21,749 nt of DNA. Origin: JALZDI01 sp965653225. GTDB lineage: Bacteria; Actinomycetota; Actinomycetes; Propionibacteriales; Nocardioidaceae. Positions 6,657-14,004 of the stretch are shown here, piece after piece. Under the pieces are notes generated by a model, which was not told the DNA's origin, did not search any database, and was given only the letters and a program-made list of their open reading frames with translations. Numbering within the stretch: the stretch's first letter is position 1; every line of letters starts with the position of its first letter. Both the position numbers and the translations under genes were made by a program. The stretch lies in contig CBFGZI010000056.1 of the NCBI GenBank assembly GCA_965653225.1, positions 1 through 21,749 on the forward strand. Reading direction: 5' to 3'.

Positions 6657-8309
6657 GTGCACGCTGCCACCCGGCGACGGGCTCCGGCGCAGAGCGTCGT
6701 GGCCGACGTGGTGGTGGTCGGCTTCGGAGCGGCCGGCGCGTGCGCGGCGATCGAGGCGAGCGACGCCGGCGCGGACGTGCTGGTGGTCGACCGGTTCGAG
6801 GGCGGCGGTGCGACGGCCCTGTCGGGCGGCGTGGTCTACGCCGGTGGCGGCACGTCGGTGCAACGAGAAGCGGGGGTCGAGGACACCCCGGAGGCGATGC
6901 TGGCCTACCTCGAGCGCGAGGTCGGCGACGCGGTCCGCCCCGACACGCTGCGGGCGTTCTGCGACGGCAGCAGCGCGATGGTCGAGTGGCTACGGCAGCA
7001 GGGCGTCGCGTTCGAGGGAAGCCTTGCTCCGCACAAGACCTCGTACCCCGACAACGACCACTACCTGTACTACTCCGGCAGTGAGATCGCCGGCGCCTTC
7101 CGTGACGTCGCACCGCCGGCGCCTCGCGGACACCGGGCCCGAGCGCCGGGTGCGTCCGGCAAGCACCTGTTCGCCTCCCTCGCCGCTGCCGCCCGCAACC
7201 GCGGTGTACGGGTGCTCGCGCGGACCCGCGTGCAGCGGCTGGTCGAACGCGACGGCGTCGTCGTCGGCGTCGAGGGCGTCACACTGGCCGGTGCGCCGGC
7301 GCGGGTGCGGGCCGCCTACCGCACGGCGGGGCGGCTGGCTGCCAAGCCCGGGCTCTACCAGCCGGCCGTGAAGTCGCGCTGCATCGCGCTGTGCGAACGG
7401 CTCGAACGCATACACGGACGCCCGGTGCACGTCACCGCGCGTCGCGGTGTGGTGCTTGCCGCCGGAGGCTTCATCTCCAACCGCGCGCTCGTGCACGCAC
7501 ACGCGCCTGCTTACCGCGGCGGCCTGCCGCTGGGCACCGCCGGTGACGACGGCACCGGCCTGCGTCTGGGACTTTCCGTCGGCGCCGCCACCGCCAAGCT
7601 GGAGCGCGTCTCCGCATGGCGGTTCTTCACACCGCCGAGCGCGCTGCTCGGCGCGTTGCTGGTGGACCGGCACGGCCGGCGCGTGATCGACGAGACCAGG
7701 TACGGCGCGGCGGTCGGGCAGGCGCTGATCGAGCAGCACGACGGTCGCGCCTGGCTGCTGCTGGACGCGCCACTGCTCGCACAGGCCCGCCGTGAGATCC
7801 GCAGGCAGGGGCTGTGGTTCCAGCGGATGCAGACCGCCTACCTGTTCGGCCCCGCCCGGGTCAGCGGACACTCGCTGGGCGAGGTCGCGCGGCGCGCCGG
7901 CGTCGACGCCGACGGCCTGCGGGCCACGCTGGAGGCGCACGAGCAGGCGCTCGCGGCCGGCGAGCAGGACCCGGCGGGAAAGCCGGCGGAGTACACCCGC
8001 TCGCTCGGGACGCCGCCGTACTCCCTGGTCGACGTCTCCGTGCGCCGGCAGCCGGCGTACCCCTGCCCGATGCTCACGCTCGGCGGGCTGGTGGTCGACG
8101 AGCGGACCGGCCAGGTGCAGCGCCCGGACGAGACACCGGTGCCGGGGCTGTTCGCAGCCGGGCGCACCGCCGTCGGCATCTGCTCCAACTCATACGTGAG
8201 CGGGCTGTCGCTCGCCGACTGCGTGTTCTCCGGCCGCCGCGCGGGAGTCAACGCCGCGAGCCAGAAGACGAGCGAGGGAAGGCAGGACCGGCAGCGTGCT
8301 CACCACTGA
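6657..8309 (+). CDS. KstD-like FAD-dependent steroid dehydrogenase, possibly delta-4(5-alpha) type
   Basis: A 550-aa flavoprotein of the KstD/fumarate-reductase superfamily. It has GFGAAG at 22-27, GGGATALSGGVVYAGGG at 49-65, a second FAD-contact strand RRGVVLAAGGF at 262-272, and a C-terminal NSYVSGLSLADCVFSGRRAG at 511-530. The Y513-x-S515 arrangement recalls the Tyr466/Ser468 pair of Rhodococcus 3-ketosteroid delta-4-(5-alpha)-dehydrogenase, and it lacks the YAGPGAT motif of KstD. It may therefore desaturate 5-alpha-3-ketosteroids, or another steroid intermediate. The GTG start has GGAGGA 6 nt upstream. It overlaps hsaE by 14 bp and shares the KstR-type operator with kstD. The substrate is inferred, not seen. 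Confidence 0.85.
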   Translation: MHAATRRRAPAQSVVADVVVVGFGAAGACAAIEASDAGADVLVVDRFEGGGATALSGGVVYAGGGTSVQREAGVEDTPEAMLAYLEREVGDAVRPDTLRAFCDGSSAMVEWLRQQGVAFEGSLAPHKTSYPDNDHYLYYSGSEIAGAFRDVAPPAPRGHRARAPGASGKHLFASLAAAARNRGVRVLARTRVQRLVERDGVVVGVEGVTLAGAPARVRAAYRTAGRLAAKPGLYQPAVKSRCIALCERLERIHGRPVHVTARRGVVLAAGGFISNRALVHAHAPAYRGGLPLGTAGDDGTGLRLGLSVGAATAKLERVSAWRFFTPPSALLGALLVDRHGRRVIDETRYGAAVGQALIEQHDGRAWLLLDAPLLAQARREIRRQGLWFQRMQTAYLFGPARVSGHSLGEVARRAGVDADGLRATLEAHEQALAAGEQDPAGKPAEYTRSLGTPPYSLVDVSVRRQPAYPCPMLTLGGLVVDERTGQVQRPDETPVPGLFAAGRTAVGICSNSYVSGLSLADCVFSGRRAGVNAASQKTSEGRQDRQRAHH

Positions 8310-9090
8310 ACAACGCACCGAGATCGCGGAGGTCCTGCGCACGGCGGAGGAGCGCAGAGAGCCGGTCACGCCGCTGGTCGACAGCTACCCCGGCATCGAG
8401 CCCCACGACGCCTACGAGATCCAGCTGATCAACATCCGCCGCCGCGAGCAGGACACACGGGTGGTCGGCCACAAGGTCGGGCTGTCGTCGAAGGCCATGC
8501 AGCAGATGATGGGCGTCGACGAGCCCGACTACGGACACCTGCTCGAGGACATGCGTCTGGAGGAGCGCATCCCGGTGCGGACCGACCGCTACTGCTTCCC
8601 GCGCGTGGAGGTCGAGGTCGGCTTCGTCCTCGGCGACGACCTGCCCGGCGCGACCTGCACGGAGCAGGACGTCATCGGTGCCACCGCGGCGGTGATGCCC
8701 TCGATCGAGCTGATCGACAGCCGCATCCGGGACTGGAAGATCGGCCTCCCCGACACCATCGCCGACAACGCCTCCTCGGCCGGCTTCTGTCTCGGGCAGG
8801 CACGGCTCGCGCCCGACGCCGTGGACCTGAAGGCGATGGACGCGGTGCTGGTGCGCAACGGCGAGCAGGTGGCCGAGGGCCGCTCCGACGCGGTACTCGG
8901 CGACCCGGTTATCGCGGTGGCCTGGCTCGCGCGCAAGGTCGCCGGCTTCGGGGTGCGGCTGCGGGCGGGCAACGTGATCCTGCCCGGGTCGTGCACACGG
9001 GCGATCGACGCCGGGCCCGGGGATGAGTTCAAGGCGACGTTCAGCCACGCGGGTGCGGTGCTGGGCGACGTGAGCCTGACGTTCGAATGA
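8296..9090 (+). CDS. hsaE: 2-hydroxyhexa-2,4-dienoate hydratase (HsaE)
   Basis: A 264-aa protein of the MhpD/HpcG 2-hydroxypentadienoate hydratase family. It has the active-site segment VVGHKVGLSS (K60) and the metal ligands E105, E107 (VEVEVGF) and E138 (PSIELIDSRI), with the usual family spacing. In sterol breakdown it hydrates the dienoate released by HsaD to 4-hydroxy-2-oxohexanoate. The start is GTG at 8296, inside the end of the preceding dehydrogenase gene, with a purine-rich GAAGGCAGGA upstream. Gene order hsaE-hsaG-hsaF matches M. tuberculosis. A catechol meta-pathway hydratase would look the same in sequence; the surrounding hsa and ksh genes decide the call. Confidence 0.92.
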   Translation: MLTTEQRTEIAEVLRTAEERREPVTPLVDSYPGIEPHDAYEIQLINIRRREQDTRVVGHKVGLSSKAMQQMMGVDEPDYGHLLEDMRLEERIPVRTDRYCFPRVEVEVGFVLGDDLPGATCTEQDVIGATAAVMPSIELIDSRIRDWKIGLPDTIADNASSAGFCLGQARLAPDAVDLKAMDAVLVRNGEQVAEGRSDAVLGDPVIAVAWLARKVAGFGVRLRAGNVILPGSCTRAIDAGPGDEFKATFSHAGAVLGDVSLTFE

Positions 9091-9098
9091 GGTGACGA

Positions 9099-10001
9099 GT
9101 GAACGAGAAACGTGCGACAGCGGCCATCGTCGGGTCGGGCAACATCGGCACCGACCTGATGTACAAGCTCCTGCGCTCCGATCGCATCGAGCCGCGGTGG
9201 ATGGTCGGCGTCGACCCCGAGAGCGAAGGTCTGCGCCGCGCTGCGAAGGAGGGCCTGGAGGCGACGTCCGACGGCGTCGACTGGCTGCTCGCGCAGGCCG
9301 AGCGTCCGGACGTGGTGTTCGAGGCGACGTCGGCCGCGGTGCACCGCGCGAACGCGCCGCGCTACGAGGAGGCGGGCATCCGTGCCATTGACCTGACACC
9401 GGCTGCGGTCGGCCCGTACGTCGTGCCTCCGGTCAACCTCGACCTCGAGGCCGACGCTCCCAACGTCAACCTCATCACCTGCGGCGGTCAGGCCACGATC
9501 CCGATCGTGCACGCGGTCTCGCGGGTCGTGCCGGTCGCGTACGCCGAGATCGTCGCCTCGGTCTCGTCGGTGTCCGCGGGACCGGGGACCCGCGCCAACA
9601 TCGACGAGTTCACCCGCACCACCAGCCGCGGCATCGAGGTGATCGGCGGCGCGGAGCGCGGGAAGGCCATCATCATCCTCAACCCCGCCGACCCGCCGAT
9701 GATCATGCGCGACACGATCCACTGCGCCGTCCCCGAGGACGCCGACCAGGACGCGGTCGCGGACTCGATCCGCCGCATGGCCGACGACGTCGCGCAGTAC
9801 GTGCCGGGCTACCGGCTGCTGGTCGACCCACAGTTCGACGAGCCGTCGGCCTCGACCGGCGGGATGGCCAAGGTGAGCACCTTCGTCGAGGTCGAGGGCG
9901 CCGGCGACTTCCTTCCGCCGTACGCCGGAAACCTCGACATCATGACCGCCGCCGCCGTCAAGGTCGGGGCCGAGCTCGTGCGCTCACCGCAGCCGGCCTG
10001 A
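9099..10001 (+). CDS. hsaG: Acylating propionaldehyde/acetaldehyde dehydrogenase (HsaG)
   Basis: A 300-aa BphJ/DmpF-type CoA-acylating aldehyde dehydrogenase. The NAD-binding turn VGSGNIGTD lies at 11-19 and the catalytic C128 is in LITCGGQATIP. It converts the propanal from HsaF into propionyl-CoA, normally in a channelling complex with the aldolase. The GTG start at 9099 is preceded by GAGGTGA that overlaps the hsaE stop (8-bp gap), so translation is likely coupled. The length is as expected and no key residue is missing. Confidence 0.94.
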   Translation: MNEKRATAAIVGSGNIGTDLMYKLLRSDRIEPRWMVGVDPESEGLRRAAKEGLEATSDGVDWLLAQAERPDVVFEATSAAVHRANAPRYEEAGIRAIDLTPAAVGPYVVPPVNLDLEADAPNVNLITCGGQATIPIVHAVSRVVPVAYAEIVASVSSVSAGPGTRANIDEFTRTTSRGIEVIGGAERGKAIIILNPADPPMIMRDTIHCAVPEDADQDAVADSIRRMADDVAQYVPGYRLLVDPQFDEPSASTGGMAKVSTFVEVEGAGDFLPPYAGNLDIMTAAAVKVGAELVRSPQPA

Positions 10002-10015
10002 TCGGAGGAGAGACC

Positions 10016-11038
10016 ATGTGGGACCAGTACGACATCCGCATCACCGACACCTGCCTGCGTGACGGTTCGCACCACAAGCGGCACCAGTTCACCGCCGACG
10101 AGACGCGTGGGATCGTCTCCGCGCTCGACGACGCCGGTGTGCCGGTGATCGAGGTGACCCACGGCGACGGCCTGGGCGGGTCGTCGTTCACGTACGGCTT
10201 CAGCAGGACCCCCGAGCAGGACCTGATCACGCTCGCGGCCAAGACCGCCAAGCGCGCCAAGATCGCGTTCCTGATGCTGCCCGGTGTGGGCGTGAAGGAC
10301 GACATCGGCATCGCCGCCGACAACGGCGCGTCGATCTGCCGGATCGCCACCCACTGCACCGAGGCCGACGTGTCGGTGCAGCACTTCGGGCTCGCCCGCG
10401 AGCGCGGGCTGGAGACCGTCGGCTTCCTGATGATGGCGCACTCGCAGCCGCCCGAGGTGCTCGCGAAGCAGGCGCGCATCATGGTCGACGCGGGCTGCCA
10501 GTGCGTCTACGTCGTCGACTCCGCCGGCGCGCTGGTGCTGGAGCAGGTGTCCGACCGCGTCAGTGCCATCCTCGCCGAGGTCGGCTCGGAGGCCACGGTC
10601 GGCTTCCACGGGCACGAGAACCTCGGGGTCGGCGTCGCGAACTCCGTGGCCGCGGTACGCGCCGGTGCCAAGCAGATCGACGGCAGCTGCCGCCGGTTCG
10701 GCGCGGGCGCGGGCAACACGCCGTTGGAGGCGTTCGTCGGCGTCTGCGACAAGGTCGGCATCAGCACCGGCGTCGACTTCTTCAAGATCGTCGACGCCGC
10801 CGAGGACGTCGTGCGTCCGGCGATGCCCGAGGAGTGCCTGCTCGACCGGCTCGCGGTGACCATGGGCTACTCCGGGGTCTACTCCAGCTTCCTCAAGCAC
10901 GCCTTCCACCAGGCCGAGCGCTACGGGGTGTCCGGCGCGGAGATCCTGCTGCGCGCCGGACGGCGCAAGCTGGTCGGCGGCCAGGAGGACCAGCTGACCG
11001 ACATCGCTCTGGAGCTGCAGCGCGAGCAGCAGGCGTGA
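10016..11038 (+). CDS. hsaF: 4-hydroxy-2-oxohexanoate/oxovalerate aldolase (HsaF)
   Basis: A 340-aa class II (DRE-TIM) pyruvate aldolase of the BphI/DmpG family. The N-terminal TDTCLRDGSHHKRHQF supplies R15, D16 and H19/H20, and FHGHENLG supplies the metal-binding H198 and H200. A C-terminal helical domain pairs with HsaG. It splits 4-hydroxy-2-oxohexanoate into pyruvate and propanal. The ATG has GGAGGAGA 7-8 nt upstream and lies 14 nt after hsaG. It is the last gene of this plus-strand operon; the convergent transketolase gene ends only 10 bp away with no visible terminator between. Confidence 0.94.
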   Translation: MWDQYDIRITDTCLRDGSHHKRHQFTADETRGIVSALDDAGVPVIEVTHGDGLGGSSFTYGFSRTPEQDLITLAAKTAKRAKIAFLMLPGVGVKDDIGIAADNGASICRIATHCTEADVSVQHFGLARERGLETVGFLMMAHSQPPEVLAKQARIMVDAGCQCVYVVDSAGALVLEQVSDRVSAILAEVGSEATVGFHGHENLGVGVANSVAAVRAGAKQIDGSCRRFGAGAGNTPLEAFVGVCDKVGISTGVDFFKIVDAAEDVVRPAMPEECLLDRLAVTMGYSGVYSSFLKHAFHQAERYGVSGAEILLRAGRRKLVGGQEDQLTDIALELQREQQA

Positions 11039-11048
11039 CTGGCCTTGC

Positions 11049-11954
11049 TCAGGCCGCCGCCCGCTCGCCCAGGAATGCGGTGATCGAGCGGCGTAGGCCG
11101 GCCGGGTCCAGCCCGTGGGCGCGGATGTGGTCCTCGGCGTGGCCGTAGTGCCGCAGCTCCTCGCCGTTGACCCCTAGTGCCAGCAGCCGGTGTGGAACGT
11201 CGAGGAGCGCGTCGCCGACCAGCCGTGACGACGTTCCGGCGAGGTAGGGCTCCACCAGGACGACATCACCCCGCGTGCCCAGCGCAGTACGCAGTCCGCG
11301 CGAGTCGAACGGGCGCACGGTGTTCGCGTACAGCACGGTCAGGTCAAGGTCTCGGACGGCCTCGAGCACTGGACCCAGCATCGGACCGACGGCGACGACC
11401 ACGCCGGTTGCGCCGCTGCGCACGGTGTGGAACCGCCCGGGTCGGACGGGGTAGGCCTCGGGGTTTTGCTGTGCCGTCACGCGCAGGTACTCCCGACCGT
11501 GTCCGGCTGCCGCCAGTCGTAGCGCCTGCTCCACCTCGTCGGCGTGGCCGGGGACATGCACGGTCCATCCCGGCAGCGTGTCGATCAGGCTCACGTCACC
11601 CGGCGCCTGATGGGTGCGCCCTCCGCCGGCGATGTCGAACGAACCACCCGAACCCACCAGGACACCGCCCACGTTCTGATGACCGAAGCCGAGCTTTATC
11701 TGCTCGAAGGCCCGCTCGACCAGGAAGGAGCCGAAGGTGTGCACGATCGGACGCATCCCGGTCAGGGCCATCCCGGCGCCGACGTTGACGAGCAGCTGCT
11801 CGCGGATGCCCACGTAGACCACCCGGTCCGGGTGCCGGCGCTCGACGTCGCCGAAGTACTGCCCGGAGATCTCGGCGTACACCAGTGCCACCGACTGTTC
11901 TGTCTCCACCAGTGACGCGGCGGTGCGTGCGAATGCTTCTCGTGGATCTGTCAT
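11049..11954 (-). CDS. Transketolase-like protein, C-terminal (pyrimidine + transketolase-C) subunit
   Basis: A 301-aa protein with the transketolase pyrimidine-binding domain and C-terminal domain. VGIREQ near 48-53 carries the catalytic Glu (E52) that activates the ThDP aminopyrimidine. GGRTHQAPGDVSLI near 111-124 matches the THQ substrate/cofactor segment, and the last 130 residues form the transketolase-C fold. It should pair with the subunit encoded just upstream. The ATG overlaps that gene by 4 bp (ATGA) and has GGGGAAGGA 4 nt upstream. Substrates are unknown: split transketolases act on pentose phosphates but also on special sugars or in acyloin chemistry. Lying in the sterol cluster, it may serve a specialised purpose, but nothing in the sequence fixes which. 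Confidence 0.88.
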   Translation of the reverse strand: MTDPREAFARTAASLVETEQSVALVYAEISGQYFGDVERRHPDRVVYVGIREQLLVNVGAGMALTGMRPIVHTFGSFLVERAFEQIKLGFGHQNVGGVLVGSGGSFDIAGGGRTHQAPGDVSLIDTLPGWTVHVPGHADEVEQALRLAAAGHGREYLRVTAQQNPEAYPVRPGRFHTVRSGATGVVVAVGPMLGPVLEAVRDLDLTVLYANTVRPFDSRGLRTALGTRGDVVLVEPYLAGTSSRLVGDALLDVPHRLLALGVNGEELRHYGHAEDHIRAHGLDPAGLRRSITAFLGERAAA

Positions 11955-12676
11955 CGGTCCTTCCCCTCGACGTAGGCGACCACTGCGTTCGGACGCCCGG
12001 GCGTGCGCCTGCCCAACGCCCGTGCCAACGCCGCGTGGTCGCGACCGTCGACTCCCTGCACGTCCCACCCCTCGGTGCGGAAGCGCTGCTCGATCCGACC
12101 GGGGACCGAGTAGCTCGACGACCCGTTGTCGACGACCACGACGGTCAGTGCGTCCAGGTTCAGGGCCGAGGCGAGCTCCATCGCCTCGTGGTTGCTTCCC
12201 TCGTCCAGCTCGGCATCGCCGACCAGCACCACCACGCGTGCGCCGACGCCCTGTGCGCGCAGTCCCAGCGCGGTTCCCACTGCGAGCGGGAACCCGTGTC
12301 CCAGCGAGCCGCTGGAGATCTCCACACCCGGAACGAGGTTGCGGTCGGGATGGTGGCCGAGCGGTGACGCGTACGCCGCCCAGCCCGCGAGCCACGCCAC
12401 TGGGAAGAAGCCCTTGGCGGCCAGCGTGGCGTAGTAGGCCATCGGCCCGTGTCCCTTGGACAACAGGAACCTGTCGCGCTGCGGGTCTCCGACGGACTCC
12501 GGAGTCACGCGCAGCACCTGGTCGTACAGGACCCACAGCACATCGAGCGTGGATGTCGCCGCCGCGGAGTGCTTCTCGTCGCCGGTCATCAGCGACATCA
12601 GATGCCCGAGGTCGTCGTAGCCATACCTTCTGGTCGTGTCCGGGTCTCGGCCCTTCTCGGCGCGTATCAGAGTCAT
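11951..12676 (-). CDS. Transketolase-like protein, N-terminal ThDP-binding subunit
   Basis: A 241-aa protein matching the pyrophosphate-binding third of transketolase. Conserved elements are KHSAAATSTLDVL (H36), LLSKGHGPMAYY (H76), LGHHPD, a SGSLGHGF turn (about 122-129), and the ThDP/Mg motif GDAELDEGSNHEA starting at 153 and ending in VVDN184. It forms one enzyme with the 301-aa subunit. No Shine-Dalgarno is visible before the ATG at 12676, so the mRNA may be leaderless, or another start may be used upstream in the open frame. It is divergent from hsaA across a 131-bp gap that contains a KstR-type box, 84 bp from this start. Confidence 0.88.
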   Translation of the reverse strand: MTLIRAEKGRDPDTTRRYGYDDLGHLMSLMTGDEKHSAAATSTLDVLWVLYDQVLRVTPESVGDPQRDRFLLSKGHGPMAYYATLAAKGFFPVAWLAGWAAYASPLGHHPDRNLVPGVEISSGSLGHGFPLAVGTALGLRAQGVGARVVVLVGDAELDEGSNHEAMELASALNLDALTVVVVDNGSSSYSVPGRIEQRFRTEGWDVQGVDGRDHAALARALGRRTPGRPNAVVAYVEGKDR

Positions 12677-12693
12677 GCCGGTAAGCGTGCAAG

Positions 12694-12710
12694 TTGAAGC
12701 GCGCTTGAAG
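12694..12710. repeat. Direct repeat TTGAAG with 11-bp period upstream of the transketolase pair
   Basis: TTGAAG occurs at 12694-12699 and again at 12705-12710, separated by CGCGC, one helical turn apart. The block lies 18-34 bp before the transketolase start. On the minus strand it follows TTGACT (12714-12709), a possible -35 element. It could be an activator or polymerase contact site, or chance. Confidence 0.35.
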
Positions 12711-12748
12711 TCAATGGGGTCGGTCCGAGGCGTTGGCCTGGATTGGAC

Positions 12749-12777
12749 TCGACACAAACAAGAACGTGTTCTAGTCT
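12749..12777 (+). promoter_or_regulatory. Probable hsaA promoter
   Basis: TCGACA (12749-12754) and TAGTCT (12772-12777) are separated by 17 bp, a plausible -35/-10 pair for a housekeeping-type sigma factor, 31 bp before the hsaA start. The KstR-type box fills the spacer and touches the -10, which is what repression by occlusion would need. This is a motif match only; no start site is known. Confidence 0.5.
12760..12773. promoter_or_regulatory. KstR-type operator between transketolase pair and hsaA
   Basis: AAGAACGTGTTCTA carries inverted arms AGAAC/GTTCT around GT and matches TnnAACnnGTTnnA except for A at the first position. AGAAC-GT-GTTCT closely resembles strong mycobacterial KstR sites. 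It is placed between divergent hsaA and transketolase genes and overlaps the predicted hsaA promoter. Confidence 0.85.
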
Positions 12778-12807
12778 GGGTCTCAGCCCGAGACGAACGG
12801 AGCGAGC

Positions 12808-13974
12808 ATGAGCGACAAGGTCGTTGACGCGGTGCGCGACCTGCTGCCGGCGTTCGAGGAGCGCGCGCAGCAGGCCGAGGACGCCCGGCGCGTGCCGGTG
12901 GACTCCATCGAGTCTCTGCAGGAGGCGGGCTTCTTCCGGCTGCTCCAGCCGAAGCGGTTCGGCGGCTTCGAGGCCGACCCGATGACCTTCTACACCGCGG
13001 TGCGGATGATCGCGAGCTCCTGTGGGTCCACCGGCTGGGTGTCCTCGGTCCTGGGTGTGCACCCCTGGCAGCTGTCGCTGTTCCCCGAGAAGGCGCAGAC
13101 CGAGGTCTGGGGCGACGACCCGCACACCCGCGTCTCCTCCTCGTACGCCCCGACCGGCAAGGCGCGCCTGGTCGACGGCGGCGTGCAGCTCAGCGGTCGG
13201 TGGAGCTTCTCGTCGGGCTGCGACCACGCCACCTGGGTGCTGCTCGGCGGCATCGTCACCGACGACGAGGGCAACCAGGTCGACTTCCGCACGTTCCTGG
13301 TCCCGCTCGGCGACTACCGGATCGAGGACGTGTGGGACACGGTCGGGCTGCGCGGCACCGGCAGCAACGACATCGTGATCGAGGACGTGTTCGTGCCGGA
13401 GCACCGCTCGCTCAGCTTCGCCGACACCTCGCGCTGCATCTGTCCAGGGCAGGAGGTCAACGACGCGCCGCTGTACCGGCTGCCGTTCGGATCGTTGTTC
13501 TCATACTCGATCACCACGCCGATCATCGGCATGGCCGAGGGCGCGTACAACTCCCACGTCGGCTACATGAAGGAGCGCGTGCGGGTCGCGTACGGCAAGG
13601 TCAAGGCGGCCGAGGACCCGTTCTCCCAGGTGCGCATCGCCGACGCCGCCAGCGAGATCGACGCCGCCTGGCTGCAGCTGAGCAACAACATCGGGCAGCT
13701 CATGCGCTACGCCGGCGCGGGCGAGAAGATCCCGATGGACCTGCGTGTCCAGATCCGGCGCGACCAGGTGCGCGGCACGACCCGGTCGATCCATGCGATC
13801 GACCGCCTGTTCGAGAACTCCGGGGGCCGTGCGCTCGCGGTGGGCACGCCGATCCAGCGGTACTGGCGCGACGCGCACGCGGGGCGCGTGCACGCGATCA
13901 ACGACCCCGAGCGGGCGCTGAGCATGTACGGCAGCTACGAGCTCGGCCTCAAGGTGCACGAGGCCATGCTGTGA
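12808..13974 (+). CDS. hsaA: 3-HSA hydroxylase, oxygenase component (HsaA)
   Basis: A 388-aa flavin-dependent monooxygenase with the acyl-CoA dehydrogenase fold, as in group D two-component hydroxylases. Features are a helical N-terminal domain, the S-S-G-C-D-H-A-T-W stretch near 134-142 in the middle beta domain, the FENSGGRAL segment near 337, and a helical C-terminus. It uses reduced FMN from HsaB to hydroxylate the phenolic 9,10-seco intermediate 3-HSA to the catechol 3,4-DHSA. The ATG has GGAG 5 nt upstream. It is first in hsaA-hsaD-hsaC-hsaB, the same order as in M. tuberculosis, with a KstR-type box 35-48 bp upstream. The length is close to the family norm. Confidence 0.94.
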   Translation: MSDKVVDAVRDLLPAFEERAQQAEDARRVPVDSIESLQEAGFFRLLQPKRFGGFEADPMTFYTAVRMIASSCGSTGWVSSVLGVHPWQLSLFPEKAQTEVWGDDPHTRVSSSYAPTGKARLVDGGVQLSGRWSFSSGCDHATWVLLGGIVTDDEGNQVDFRTFLVPLGDYRIEDVWDTVGLRGTGSNDIVIEDVFVPEHRSLSFADTSRCICPGQEVNDAPLYRLPFGSLFSYSITTPIIGMAEGAYNSHVGYMKERVRVAYGKVKAAEDPFSQVRIADAASEIDAAWLQLSNNIGQLMRYAGAGEKIPMDLRVQIRRDQVRGTTRSIHAIDRLFENSGGRALAVGTPIQRYWRDAHAGRVHAINDPERALSMYGSYELGLKVHEAML

Positions 13975-14004
13975 GGGTGGTCGGAGCCGTGGGGCGGTCC
14001 GCAC

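Noticed and set aside
8248..9399. Minus-strand open frame of 383 codons opposite hsaE and the start of hsaG
   Set aside because: Arg/His/Asp-rich antisense of conserved enzymes with no domain of its own.
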